Shown: positions 38,457 through 47,431, counted from the first letter of the stretch. The stretch: DNA of 64,000 nt from JBBECJ01 sp963763325 (GCA_963763325.1 CAVXOL010000023.1:248001-312000); one strand, 5' to 3'. Program-made: numbers and translations. The notes: a model not told the origin generated them from the letters alone.

Positions 38457-38756
38457 CTACCGCGCCGTCGCCTCCTCGGCGATCCGCACCTCATCGGCGG
38501 TCAGCCTGTACAGCTTGCGGCCCAGCCGGTCAATCAGCCGGGATTGAGCCAGCATACCCAGACGGACATTCGCGCGGATAGCAATCGAGCGGAACCGCCG
38601 GTCATCGAGCGGCAGCTGGCAGCATCGGATTGTGGCGCTCCGGACAGACGCGGACAGGCCTGACTCCCTATGCGGGTCAGGCCTTCGTTGTGCAGTACGG
38701 TCGTAGAAAATGATCGGGCGAATGCAGGCTAGAGCTTCGGGTGACTGTGTTTCCAC
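38457..38756 (-). pseudogene. Fragment resembling the C-terminal tail of an Eco57I-type DNA methyltransferase
   Basis: A 99-aa frame whose last 27 residues (LIDRLGRKLYRLTADEV then RIAEE) fit the closing motif of Eco57I/BREX-type methylases (ID-x-L-x-x-LY-x-LT-x-x-E). The first 45 residues look non-coding. If the match is right this is a relic of a restriction-modification gene. It overlaps the tail of the 38729 gene by 28 bases. The assignment rests on a short motif only. Confidence 0.25.
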
Positions 38757-39208
38757 GCTCCATTGTCCATCAGCAACAAGATGGCCGTGTCGATCCGTTC
38801 GATGTCGAACGTCGACGCGGGAATCGCTCGAACGTGGGGGTCGTCAACACCGTTGATGCTCCAGCCCATCTCCAGCGTCCCTACGTCTGGATTGAGTCGG
38901 ACAACCAACTCACGGTCAGTCTCAGGGTTGATGATCGTAGGGCCGTTCCACTTCACGCGGTAGGCGACGCGACCGCGTTGATCAGGGTTGCCAGGCTGAA
39001 ATGCAAGGGTGTTTTCCGAAACTGCAACGAGTTCGGTGAAGCGATCATGAATTTGAGCCTGTAGCTCTCGCGCTCGATTGACGTTAATTTGCTGTTCGAC
39101 ATCGCGCTGTCGTTGCTGCGCCTCCTCATCGTCGTGTTGCCTCTGCTTTGCAGCGCGGGCTGCCTCTATCAGCGCCGCCATCTTGGCCTTCATCTCGTCA
39201 TCAACCAT
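38729..39208 (-). CDS. Hypothetical protein with an N-terminal coiled coil
   Basis: A 159-aa protein preceded by AGCTAGGAGAGCGTC. Residues about 1-55 are highly charged and heptad-like (KMAALIEAARAAKQRQHDDE), predicting a coiled coil. The C-terminal two thirds are a beta-rich domain (RVAYRVKWNGPTIINP, ELVVRLNPDVGTLEMGW). No signal or membrane segment. I do not recognise the family. Surrounded by signalling genes without obvious operon links. Confidence 0.65.
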   Translation of the reverse strand: MVDDEMKAKMAALIEAARAAKQRQHDDEEAQQRQRDVEQQINVNRARELQAQIHDRFTELVAVSENTLAFQPGNPDQRGRVAYRVKWNGPTIINPETDRELVVRLNPDVGTLEMGWSINGVDDPHVRAIPASTFDIERIDTAILLLMDNGAWKHSHPKL

Positions 39209-39537
39209 GACGCTCTCCTAGCTGGGTCACGAGGTTCAGTGTTCGGTCACCGTACGCTACAGCGGGCCGACGATCAATCACACTACCACGGTTGGATGCG
39301 GGCCTGTCGTCTTACGTGGAAGAGGAGTGGCAGGTCGTGGTCGCCACGTTTCTGTCGCCACCAATGCCACAGCCCCATCCGTGCGGATAGCAATCGAGCG
39401 GCGGCTTCGTGCCACGAGTGTCAGCACCGAACGTCAGCGGCGTGTCGCACTCGTGGACGTGGCGCAAAACGAACGTCCGTTAGCGGAGATGAGCCACCGG
39501 CTGACATCGATTGGCCGGCCAGACATCTGGCTCGTCA
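39209..39537. other. Intergenic region upstream of the coiled-coil gene
   Basis: No confident gene. A plus-strand frame starting at GTG 39327 with GGAAGAGGA upstream reads plausibly (RRVALVDVAQNERPL, GRPDIWLVIS) but would overlap the convergent receiver gene by 70 bases, and I recognise no family. The promoter of the minus-strand gene at 38729-39208 should lie near 39210-39280. Confidence 0.35.
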
Positions 39538-39933
39538 TCAGTCAACCATCTCGCCAGTTGGATAACCATCTGAGTGTATGTGGAGCGCCATTTCGACGGC
39601 GACACTGAGGTGATCCAGGTCGAACGGCTTGGGAATGTGCCCGACGACCCCATCCGCGCGATTGAACCGCCGTGCATAGCGATCAGAGGTCATGAGCAGG
39701 ACTGGAGGCGGCGTTCCGCGTTCGACAAGCACGCGAAGCACGCCTTCCCCATCGACGATTGGCAGGTGGAGATCGAGCAGGATGCAATCCGGCCGGTGTG
39801 CCTCGATCGCGGTCAGCGCTGCCTGCCCGTTGGCCACGCCCTGTGTCGCATACCCATCATCACCGAGTACCTGTTGCAACAAATCGAGAATCGTGGCGTC
39901 GTCTTCGACGATGAGGATCAATGGCATCGGCAT
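39538..39933 (-). CDS. Single-domain response regulator
   Basis: A 131-aa receiver domain only. Residues seen: the acidic pair in VEDDAT near 10, the phosphoacceptor Asp in CILLDLHLP near 54, Thr in LLMTSDR near 82 and Lys in HIPKPFD near 104. Such stand-alone receivers pass phosphate between kinases or act on target proteins directly. No kinase gene is adjacent; the closest is the CHASE kinase 2.4 kb away. Confidence 0.88.
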   Translation of the reverse strand: MPMPLILIVEDDATILDLLQQVLGDDGYATQGVANGQAALTAIEAHRPDCILLDLHLPIVDGEGVLRVLVERGTPPPVLLMTSDRYARRFNRADGVVGHIPKPFDLDHLSVAVEMALHIHSDGYPTGEMVD

Positions 39934-40347
39934 CCTCCTGCATACCTGGACGAGTCTGATCGAGGAGTTCCGAATCGGAATGGTGCGGAGCTGTGCCGAT
40001 CGATGTGTGCGGACGACGATATGAGTAGCAGGTCGTCCGACGTATCCCTTCCGTCATCGAGTCCAGTGTTTCCCGGAGTGTCACCACGACAGTGAAGCGC
40101 CGGTTAATAAGCTACGTTCGATGGCGTACTGAGTACGCCAGCGTACATAGAAGCATCCTTTGTGCCATCGATGCGTTTCGCCCAGGATGTCACCACCCTC
40201 GAACGGCTCGACTGGCCGGCAGTAAGGACCCGATGATCGTGCTATAGTGATTGAGTCGCATGTAGCGCCTGATTGGGCCAATCTCCCGGTGCATTCGATG
40301 TGAAACGCCATCTGGCGTTTCGTGACGGATGCAACTGGATGTGATCT
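39934..40347. other. Regulatory region between a receiver gene and a Crp/Fnr gene
   Basis: This divergent 414-base stretch has no gene but several signals. A perfect 8-bp stem with TGA loop lies at 40122-40140 (TGGCGTAC and GTACGCCA). A TATAGT near 40245 could be a -10 box for the plus strand. The perfect inverted repeat at 40302-40321 sits 26 bases before the Crp/Fnr start. Confidence 0.5.
40302..40321 (+). promoter_or_regulatory. Inverted repeat in the leader of the Crp/Fnr-type gene
   Basis: GAAACGCCA and TGGCGTTTC are perfect inverse complements separated by TC, 20 bases in all. It lies between the likely -10 and the start codon at 40348, so it may be an operator (possibly autoregulatory) or an RNA hairpin that affects translation. 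It does not match the classic FNR (TTGAT-N4-ATCAA) or CRP sites. Confidence 0.5.
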
Positions 40348-41058
40348 ATGCACGCCAACCCACCCCGTAATCGCCTGCTCACGCTGCTCCCACCCGCTGA
40401 ATTCGATCGTCTTGCACCATCCCTGACGCAGGTAGCGATCCACCAGCACGACGTTCTGCAAGCGCAAGGAGGGTCGCTGTCGTTCGTCTGGTTTCCTGAT
40501 ACCGCGATTGCCTCGTGGCTGGCGCCAGACGGCGAAGGCGGCCTCATCGAAGTCGCCACGATCGGAGTCGAGGGCATGGTGGGCCTGTCACTCTTTCTCG
40601 ATCATCGTACGACCTTCGGCCAGTTGATCTGCCAGGTCTCCGGGAGCGGTTGGCGGATGCCGGCTGCCGATTTTAGGGAGGAGTCCCAACGACCGGGTCC
40701 ATTCCGAGACATGCTCAGCCGCTATACGCAAGCCGTCATGGCCCAGATGGCACAGACCGCCGTCTGCAACCGTGTCCACGAGGTCAGCGAGCGCTGTGCA
40801 CGCTGGCTGCTGCTGACGCATGATCGCGTCGAGGGAGACCAGTTCACGCTGACGCACGAGTTCCTGGCCTCCATGCTCGGGGTTCGCCGGGCGAGTGTCA
40901 CCGTCGCGGCCGGAACGCTGGCCCAGGCCGGGCTCATCCGTTATCGACGCGGTCACGTCGAGATTCTTGACCGTGCCGGGCTCGAAGACGAGGCCTGCCC
41001 CTGCTATCTCATCGTCCGCAGCATGTTCGAGCGGATGATCGGATCCAGCACAGGCTAG
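40348..41058 (+). CDS. Crp/Fnr family transcriptional regulator
   Basis: A 236-aa regulator. Residues about 20-130 form a cyclic-nucleotide-binding-like beta-barrel with an aromatic SFVWFPDTAIASW segment and VGVEGM-like turn, a variant seen in FixK-type or light/redox Crp relatives with no cAMP phosphate-binding cassette. The long helix follows (MAQMAQTAVCNRVHEVSERCARWLL), then a winged helix-turn-helix with the recognition region LTHEFLASMLGVRRASVT. Cysteines are present but not in an FNR N-terminal cluster arrangement. The ligand is unknown. Confidence 0.87.
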   Translation: MHANPPRNRLLTLLPPAEFDRLAPSLTQVAIHQHDVLQAQGGSLSFVWFPDTAIASWLAPDGEGGLIEVATIGVEGMVGLSLFLDHRTTFGQLICQVSGSGWRMPAADFREESQRPGPFRDMLSRYTQAVMAQMAQTAVCNRVHEVSERCARWLLLTHDRVEGDQFTLTHEFLASMLGVRRASVTVAAGTLAQAGLIRYRRGHVEILDRAGLEDEACPCYLIVRSMFERMIGSSTG

Positions 41059-41193
41059 CATCCTGCGACGATGTCTGCCCGTTCCTACCCTGTTGGTACG
41101 TTTACGTACCGTCATCCAGCGTACCGACAGCGCGTCGATGCGTGGGTATGCTAATGGTGTTGACGCTGTCGATGGCCCCGCAGCGTTGATGAA

Positions 41194-41224
41194 CGGGCCT
41201 GCTGACGCGACGTCGGCAGGCCCG
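41194..41224 (+). terminator. Hairpin downstream of the Crp/Fnr gene
   Basis: CGGGCCTGC and GAC (41194-41206) pair with GTC and GCAGGCCCG (41211-41224) with one mismatch. It lies about 135 bases after the Crp/Fnr stop and about 70 bases before the next start. No T run follows, so it may be a weak or Rho-type terminator or a leader hairpin. Confidence 0.4.
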
Positions 41225-41296
41225 TATGTGTCTCTCCTGAGAAGTGAGGTTCAACACCATCATGAGTCGCGACATGAAGGGATGGCAGGGACAGAA

Positions 41297-41599
41297 ATGG
41301 AGACTACTCGCCAGCGACAGGTGAATCGTCACGAACGTCGTCAGGGCTGGGAACCGGTGCAGCCGGACTCGACGCTAATCGCATGGGGCGGGCACCGTGA
41401 TGCCGACGGTATCCGACAGGCCCGGCTGTACCGTACCTCTGACGGTCGCTTCGTCGTCTATGAACAGCACCACGACGTCCACGTCGTCCCAACCGACGAT
41501 CCTCGCGTGACGTGTCGAGAACTCGATCAGGACGCCGCTCGCGCCTGCTACGCCGATCTGGGCGTCCACACGCTCCCTGAGACGCTGGCATTCGACTGA
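41297..41599 (+). CDS. Small hypothetical protein
   Basis: A protein of about 100 aa; ATG codons at 41282 and 41297 are both possible, the latter having GGCAGGGACAG upstream. It is polar and His/Asp-rich with alternating strands (ARLYRTSDGRFVVYEQHHDVHVV) and a helical end (QDAARACYADLGVHTLPETLAFD). No family recognised. The strand pattern is like that of small DUFs of the EXLDI or antitoxin kind, but that is only an impression. Confidence 0.5.
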   Translation: METTRQRQVNRHERRQGWEPVQPDSTLIAWGGHRDADGIRQARLYRTSDGRFVVYEQHHDVHVVPTDDPRVTCRELDQDAARACYADLGVHTLPETLAFD

Positions 41600-41733
41600 G
41601 GCGTTCTCGATCAAGGGAACACGCCCAGGCAGACAGTTCTATCGTGCCCCGACGGTCACTGGCTCAGACGGACTGGTCGCGTTAGCGCCGTGGTCGATGC
41701 CGGTGGCACAGCGTCGCCGCAGTGGGCCTGCGA

Positions 41734-42057
41734 TCAGTCGATCTTCCGTACCTCTTGTGCACACCGGCAGGCAACGGCGAGCCTGGCAGCCCACTCCAGC
41801 GCCTCCTCGCGTGAGGGCACGTCGACGATCGAGAACCCGCCGATGACCGCCTTGGTTTCCGGATACGGGCCAGCGGTGACCGTCCCGTCGGTGGCCACGA
41901 TGCTCGCGCGCTGACTGAGCACCCCGCCGCCGAACACCCACACTCCAGCGTTCCTGGCTTCATCGACAACCGCGTTCGCTGCCTCGGCTACGCCGGCCAG
42001 CTCCTGGTCGGGGATGATCATCGTGCCGTCATCAAACGAGATCAGGTATTGCGCCAT
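41734..42057 (-). CDS. YCII/DGPF-domain protein
   Basis: A 107-aa protein of the YciI-like superfamily. The ATG at 42057 follows CAAGGAGAAATGAG. Family signs are the YLISFDDGT start and the DGPF-like second half (VTAGPYPETKAVIGGFSIVDV then EEALEWAARL). Related proteins are often found near sigma factors or are small enzymes of unknown substrate. No sigma factor is adjacent here. Confidence 0.75.
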   Translation of the reverse strand: MAQYLISFDDGTMIIPDQELAGVAEAANAVVDEARNAGVWVFGGGVLSQRASIVATDGTVTAGPYPETKAVIGGFSIVDVPSREEALEWAARLAVACRCAQEVRKID

Positions 42058-42537
42058 CTCATTTCTCCTTGTCCTGGCGACCGCTTCCGGCCGCCTCGTA
42101 CCCTTGCGACGAACGCCCTGCCCTGGATCCGACAGATCGCCCATCTTCCGGCTGTGTACGTACATGTTGTAGCGATGTAGATGACGAGCTGTCAAGGTGA
42201 TGGCTGGCGCGTCTCTGCCAAGCCAACCGCAAAATTGTCAACCATCATGTGGCGAGGTTGCTCCTCATTTAGCCCCCGTGTTCGAATCTGCTCGTCACGA
42301 ATAGAGGAACAACGCGATGCGCTCGCGCCTGATCTGTTCGACCAACGGACCTCGATGGTTAATTCGGTCCGGCGCCGCCATCTCGACCTCCGACTACTCA
42401 CTGCAACAATTCGTGTGTGCCATCATGGCAGCACCCGCTGGCATGAATCCGGCGAAGAGACAGACGCTGGTGCGCGTTCAACCGACGCGTACGTTGGTTG
42501 TTTCTAACGCGCGGAGAAGAGAGGAAACTCCCGGCCG
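42058..42537. other. Intergenic region upstream of the KaiC-like gene
   Basis: A 480-base stretch between the YCII gene (minus) and the KaiC-like gene (plus). I find no gene. A GTTCGAATC string near 42290 resembles a tRNA T-loop, but its flanks do not pair. The divergent promoters for the two genes should be here. Confidence 0.5.
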
Positions 42538-43997
42538 ATGGGTGCATACGACTCCACCCCACTAACCACCGGCGTACCCGGCCTCGATACGGTCCTTGGC
42601 GGCGGATTCTGCCTGGTTCAATCGTAATGCTGGTTGGAGTGCCGGGCAGCGGCAAGACGATCCTGGCGCAACAGCTCGCGCACCATCGCGTCGCGCAGGG
42701 GGATCGTGTCCTCTTCCTGATCGGCTACTCCGAGACCCAGGACAAGCTGATCGCGAACGGTCGGCGGTTCGGCTTCTTCGAAGACGAGCGGATCGGAGAC
42801 GAGATCCTGTTCGGCAACCTGATCGACCTGCTGCGCCAGGGCGTCGACGAAACCGAAGACGCGATTGTTGCGATGGCGCGGAAACAGCGCGCGCGGCTGG
42901 TCGTCCTCGACGGATTTTCGAGCATCCGCCACAGCCTGCCGGACGAGCCAACCCCCGGAGCGTTCCTCTACTCACTCGGCAACAAGCTCGCGTTGACTGG
43001 GGCGACAACGATCGTGACAGCGGAAGGCGACCTATCTCGCAACGAGTATGAGCCGGAATACACGATTTCCGATGCCATCATCGGCCTTGGCCGGTCGAGA
43101 GTTGGACTGCGTGACCGGCGCTTGCTCGATGTCAACAAGGTTCGAGGTGCGTCCCCGATCGTTGGCCGCCATCTCCTCACGATCGACACCAGCGGAATCA
43201 GCGTCTATCCCCGCCTTGAAACAGCCGTCGGGCGGCGGCAGGTGCCATGGAACAGCAGGCCGGTGACACTCGGCGTCCAACCGCTGGATGATCTGCTTGA
43301 CGGCGGCCTCCAGGTCGGAACGAGCACGTTGGTGGCCGGCAGTCCCGGCACGGGCAAGACGCTGTTGGGCCTGCACTTCATCGCGGAAGGGGCGCGACGC
43401 AAGGAACCATCGATGATGGTCGAATTCATCGAGGATCGCGCGCAAATCGATGAGCGCGCCAGAACCTTTGGGCTGGATGACGTCATCCACGAGGGAAATG
43501 ACCTCGCCATCTTCCAGGAAGTGCCCGCCTATGAGATGGAAGCCGATCTGATCGTGCACAGGATCATCGAGCAGGTGGATCGTCGCGGAATCCAGCGGCT
43601 CGTGATTGACTCGGCCACCGAACTGCAGCGCGCGATCGATGGGCCGCGCCAGGCAGACTTTCTCGCCGCGCTGGTCCATGCGCTGCGCACGCGCAATGTC
43701 ACCACCCTCATCACGTTCGATGTCCCGACGATCGTCGGGTCCGAGCTCAGCTTTGCCAACTCCCCACTGGTCGCCCTGGCCGAGAATCTGATCCTCCTGC
43801 GACAGGCCGAATATCAGGGCAGCCTGTACCGGATGCTGTCGGTGCTCAAGCTGCGCTTCGGGATGACCGACCAACGCTTCCATTCGTATGCGATCCGCGC
43901 TCCCGAAGGCATGGTTGTGGCCGGTCCGGTGCCTGTCGCCGAGGGATGGATGACCGGAGTCGCGCGAACGGTTGCGGATGGGTTGCGTGAGTACTGA
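42538..43997 (+). pseudogene. KaiC-like two-domain ATPase, one frameshift near the N-terminus
   Basis: About 486 aa if restored. The ATG at 42538 begins LTTGVPGLDTVLGGGF, the usual KaiC opening; a base missing near 42605 moves the rest (ILPGSIVMLVGVPGSGKT) to another frame, which runs to 43997. Each half has a RecA-like core: Walker A GVPGSGKT and GSPGTGKT, Walker B RLVVLDGFS and RLVIDSATEL. The paired catalytic glutamates of KaiC are changed (YSET in the first half, FIED in the second). No KaiA or KaiB gene is near, so a signalling ATPase rather than a clock is more likely. A receiver gene overlaps its end. Confidence 0.82.
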
Positions 43998-44365
43998 TGG
44001 TGCCCGCATCCTCGTCGTCGATGACGATGTTCCAATCCGTGAGTTGCTGGTCAGCCTGCTGACCGAGAACGGCTACGCGGTCATTGAGGCTGCCCACGGC
44101 GCTGCCGCGCTGGACGTGCTGAGTGACACCACCGTCGATCTCGTCATCTCCGACATCATGATGCCGCTGCTGGACGGGGTTCGCCTCTGCCGGCAGGTGA
44201 AGGCAACCTGGCAGATCGCCGTCATCCTGATGAGCTCAGCCCCGCAGCAACACGTCATTAGCTGCCGGGGAAGATGCCTTCATCGCCAAGCCGTTCGACC
44301 TCGAACAGCTCGAACACGTCGTCGAAACCGTCCTCTCGTCCAACGCAACTGGCGATACCTCGTAA
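43987..44365 (+). pseudogene. Single-domain response regulator overlapping the KaiC-like gene, one frameshift
   Basis: About 125 aa if restored. The GTG at 43987 overlaps the end of the KaiC-like gene by 11 bases, implying translational coupling. Receiver residues are VVDDDVP, the Asp in LVISDIMMP, MSSAPQ and Lys in AKPFD. The first frame is lost after PQQHVI; the end (GEDAFIAKPFDLEQLEHVV to the TAA at 44363) is in the next frame, consistent with one extra base near 44260. KaiC-like ATPase and receiver would act as a pair. Confidence 0.8.
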
Positions 44366-44420
44366 GCTGAACGCCCCGCCACGGCAATCGACCACCCGGC
44401 ACTCGGTACACTTCCCAACC

Positions 44421-46562
44421 GTGAGTGAGCAGGAACAGTCCCCCCAACCTGGCGGCATCGGACGGCATCTCCCGGCGCTGGCGATCTTTGTCGCCGTGAC
44501 CGTGCTGCTGACGTGGCCGCTTGCCGCACGGATGGACGACACCTTCATCTCCTGGGGCGACCCGGTCTTCCAGGCCTGGACGATCGCCTGGGACTGGCAC
44601 GCGCTCAAAACCGACCCGCTCGGAATCTTCGACGCCAACGTCTTCTACCCGTGGGGCAACACGCTCGCCTACTCCGACCACCTCTTCGGCCAGGCGCTGA
44701 CCGTCCTGCCGATCATCGCCATCACCGAGAACGGCATCCTGGCCGACAACATCGCGACGATGCTGGCCTTCATCCTCTCGGCCCTCGCGATGTACCTGCT
44801 CGTCTACGATCTGACCGGCAACCGCGTCGCCGGCGTCCTGGCCGGCGTCGCCTACGCCTTCGCCCCGTCCCGCGTCGCCCACCTGGAACACCTGCACCTG
44901 CTCTCAGCCCAGTGGCCGCCGTTGATGCTGCTGTGCCTGCGGCGGGCGGTGGCTCCGGAATCGGGCAGGGTACTCTCTGGGTGGCGGAATCGGGAATCGA
45001 TCACTGAGGATTCCCCGGTAAGGTCTGAACGACCAAGTACTGGGACAGCCGAACTCGTCGATCCCCGTTTCTCGATTCCCGACTCCCGATTCCCTTGGTT
45101 CGCCGGCCTCGGCGCCTGCTTCTTCGCGCAGGGTCTCTTCGGCGTCTACTTCCTCTACTTCTCGATCGTCATGCTCATCATCGCCGGGGCCGTCTATGCG
45201 GCGTTCGCGCTGTATGACCGCGATTGGCAGGTGATGCGCGCGCTCGGGTTGGCCGGGCTGGTCTGCGCCTTTGCCGGGGCGCTGCTGATCCCGACACTCT
45301 TGCCCTACTGGCAGGTCAGCCAGGATCTCGATGTCGAGCGGACGACCGCCGAGGTCAGCGCCTGGAGCGCCGATCCGAAGGACTACCTCGCCGTCTGGCC
45401 CCGCGCGAAGCTCTGGAACGACCTGCTCATGCGTAACCACCGCGATGTCGAGCGCGACCTCTTCCCCGGCCTGGCGATCGTGGCGCTGGCCGGAATCGGG
45501 CTGACCCATCGCGCGGCCGGGCGCCAGCGCTGGGTGCTGCTGGCCGTCGCGCTCGGTGGCGTCATCTTCTCGTTCGGCCTCTCGGCGACGATCGCCGGCC
45601 GCGACTTCCCGCTGCCGTACCGCGTCTTCTACGACTGGCTACCCGGCTTCCGCGCGATCCGCGTCCCGGCCCGGCTCGGGCTGCTGGCGCTGGTCGGTGT
45701 CGGTGGGCTGGCCGGGCTGGGTGTCGACCGACTCTGGCGCCTTGGCCGCGACGAGCTGCCGCTCTTCCGCCGCTATCCGCACACCCTCGCCAAACGGCCG
45801 CGCGTCGTCGGAGCCGCGCTCGGAGGGCTGCTGCTCGTCTTCATCCTGCTCGAAACCGTCCCGCGGATGGAGCTGCCCGACCCGCTGCCGCCCCCGCCCG
45901 ACAACCCGCCGATCGCCTACGCCTGGATCCGCGACAACCCGGCCCCAACGTTGGAGCTGCCGATGGGCGAGGGGCTGGTCGGCTCGGCCTGGCCCAACTT
46001 CTGGTCGATGTTCCACTGGAACCAGACCGTCAACGGCTACTCCGGGATCGTCCCGCCCACCTACTACCCGTTCCGCGAGGAGATGCGCAGCTTCCCCTCC
46101 GATGACACGATCCGGCTGCTGCAGGGGATGGGCGTCGTCAACATCATCATCCACTCCGACTTCCCCGACCGCGAGCGTGCCGTCGTCGATGCCCAGCTCG
46201 CCGCCCGTCCGGAGCTGACGCTCGCGCTCCCCGGCCCCGACGCCGTCTACACCCTGGCCCCCGATCCGTGGCTCTGGGAGCTCGCCGAAGCCGTCCCCAA
46301 CGGCGAGATCGTCGACCTCCCCAACGCCGACGCCGACCCGGTCACCTTCGGCATGCTGATGGCCATCCTCCAGCGCACCGGCCACGAGGTCACCGGCCAG
46401 GGCCAGGTCGACTACTTCCACTTCTCACCCCCCGACACCCCCACCTGCTACGCCGTCCTCCAGGACACCGACGACCCCACCACCCACGGCTACCCTGCCG
46501 CCCGTGTCGTGACCCAGGAAGGCGACCTGACCCTCTACGTCCGCCCAGAGTGCGTGGATTAG
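44421..46562 (+). CDS. Large multi-pass membrane protein, GT-C glycosyltransferase-like, with an in-frame repeat insertion
   Basis: About 713 aa starting at GTG 44421 (VSEQEQSPQPGG). A first transmembrane helix is followed by FISWGDPVFQAW and FYPWGNTLAYSDHLFGQ, a first extracytoplasmic loop like that of GT-C enzymes with an acidic motif. About ten hydrophobic segments follow up to residue 490, then a C-terminal soluble domain. Residues about 180-224 (ESGRVLSGWRNRESITED to PRFSIPDSRF) come from the repeat at 44957-45093 and look foreign between LRRAVAP and WFAGLG. The frame is kept. Lipid-linked sugar transfer is inferred from topology only. Confidence 0.75.
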   Translation: MSEQEQSPQPGGIGRHLPALAIFVAVTVLLTWPLAARMDDTFISWGDPVFQAWTIAWDWHALKTDPLGIFDANVFYPWGNTLAYSDHLFGQALTVLPIIAITENGILADNIATMLAFILSALAMYLLVYDLTGNRVAGVLAGVAYAFAPSRVAHLEHLHLLSAQWPPLMLLCLRRAVAPESGRVLSGWRNRESITEDSPVRSERPSTGTAELVDPRFSIPDSRFPWFAGLGACFFAQGLFGVYFLYFSIVMLIIAGAVYAAFALYDRDWQVMRALGLAGLVCAFAGALLIPTLLPYWQVSQDLDVERTTAEVSAWSADPKDYLAVWPRAKLWNDLLMRNHRDVERDLFPGLAIVALAGIGLTHRAAGRQRWVLLAVALGGVIFSFGLSATIAGRDFPLPYRVFYDWLPGFRAIRVPARLGLLALVGVGGLAGLGVDRLWRLGRDELPLFRRYPHTLAKRPRVVGAALGGLLLVFILLETVPRMELPDPLPPPPDNPPIAYAWIRDNPAPTLELPMGEGLVGSAWPNFWSMFHWNQTVNGYSGIVPPTYYPFREEMRSFPSDDTIRLLQGMGVVNIIIHSDFPDRERAVVDAQLAARPELTLALPGPDAVYTLAPDPWLWELAEAVPNGEIVDLPNADADPVTFGMLMAILQRTGHEVTGQGQVDYFHFSPPDTPTCYAVLQDTDDPTTHGYPAARVVTQEGDLTLYVRPECVD
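44957..45093. repeat. GGGAATCG-type palindromic repeat inserted in frame in a coding sequence
   Basis: Begins GGAATCGGG (44957-44965) and ends CCCGATTCC (45085-45093), with inner copies GGAATCGGGAATCGAT and CGATTCCCGACTCCC. The arms are imperfect inverse complements about 35-45 bases long around a 50-base centre. It is the same module family as the intergenic repeats at 25507 and 62734. Here it lies inside the membrane-protein gene and adds about 46 codons without a stop. Confidence 0.75.
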
Positions 46563-46591
46563 TACGATGATGTCAGGCTGTACAATGATCC

Positions 46592-46847
46592 ATGGAGTGT
46601 GCCTGTGACACGACGAAGAAGAGCGTCGTGGCTGAATCCAGAGATCTGCTGGACATGATCCTGCCGATGACATCCAGGTCATTGAACTGACCCGCGAAGA
46701 AGGCATCGTGATGTTCGATCGTCAGGCTCGCGAACGCTGGGAATGAGCGGCGAGGAATTCCTCCAGAAGTGGGAAGCAGGCGAAATCGAGGATCCGGACC
46801 GCAACGATGTGATGATGCTGGTAATGATGATTCCGTTCACCGGATAG
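46592..46847 (+). pseudogene. Remnant of a small gene, at least one frameshift
   Basis: Pieces in three frames fit one protein of about 80 aa: VVAESRDLL, then DDIQVIELTREEGIVMFDRQARERWE, then MSGEEFLQKWEAGEIEDPDR ending at TAG 46847. The second join is at GGAATGAGC (46741-46749), where a missing base or an ATGA overlap would link them. The end is acidic then Met-rich (NDVMMLVMMIPFTG). I do not recognise the family; small proteins of this style are often antitoxin-like, which is a guess. Confidence 0.4.
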
Positions 46848-47212
46848 AGGTCCGTAAAGTCGGCACGATGGCGGCGTGAAACCATCGCGCGCATCAACAC
46901 GAAATCAAGAGGACTTCTACGGTTGTGTCGTATCAAACGCACATCACGACGCAGGCTGCATTGTTCGATCAGCACGCACCGGGAGTCTTCCCATGAGCTG
47001 GCGACTCGAATCTATTCAATGGAAGCTGCAGCTGGCTAAATCGAAGATCCAATCCACTCGTCTCCTCGACGTTTCGCAGCATATCCCGTGTCGTCGACAG
47101 TCGATGCGCCGCGCAGCATTCGCATCGAGATCATCGAGCAACGTCTTACAGCCATCGTGACGCTCCGATCGGCGTGTCGATGCTTGTCCGCCAGTATAGT
47201 GGCATTCGCAGA
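46848..47212. other. Intergenic region
   Basis: No gene supported. Short frames in all directions lack start signals. A TTGTCC and TATAGT pair near 47190 may be a weak plus-strand promoter for the small frame at 47213. Confidence 0.4.
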
Positions 47213-47431
47213 ATGATCAGGGAAATGGTTCAATTCCCGCACGTCCGCATCGGTCCGGCGATGTCGCGGCACGACTCCGTTGTCAGGACTGGTGAGGCGC
47301 ACAAGATCCACCTGCCGACCGGCGAGGTCTCGCTTGCGGACGTGCTGCGGCTGGCGATCACCGAACTCGGCGTCGAGCCACGCCGCGAAGATTGGGATGC
47401 GATCCTGAGCCGGCAAGGTGCCAGATCCTAG
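47213..47431 (+). CDS. Small hypothetical protein
   Basis: A frame of about 72 aa whose C-terminal part (HKIHLPTGEVSLADVL then ELGVEPRREDWDAIL) reads like a real helical protein. No ribosome site is clear and the start is uncertain (ATG 47174, 47213 or 47225). It ends 3 bases into the tail of the convergent secreted-protein gene. Tentative. Confidence 0.3.
   Translation: MIREMVQFPHVRIGPAMSRHDSVVRTGEAHKIHLPTGEVSLADVLRLAITELGVEPRREDWDAILSRQGARS

Noticed and set aside
39327..39608. Candidate plus-strand gene with a fair ribosome site
   Set aside because: It overlaps the end of a clear receiver gene on the other strand and has no recognised homologue; kept only as a remark in the region entry.
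42280..42310. GTTCGAATC string resembling a tRNA T-loop
   Set aside because: The bases on either side do not form a T-stem, and no acceptor, D or anticodon arm can be drawn around it.
43987..44370. KaiB-like protein after the KaiC-like gene
   Set aside because: The frame carries receiver motifs (VVDDD, SDIMMP, AKPF) rather than a thioredoxin-like KaiB pattern.
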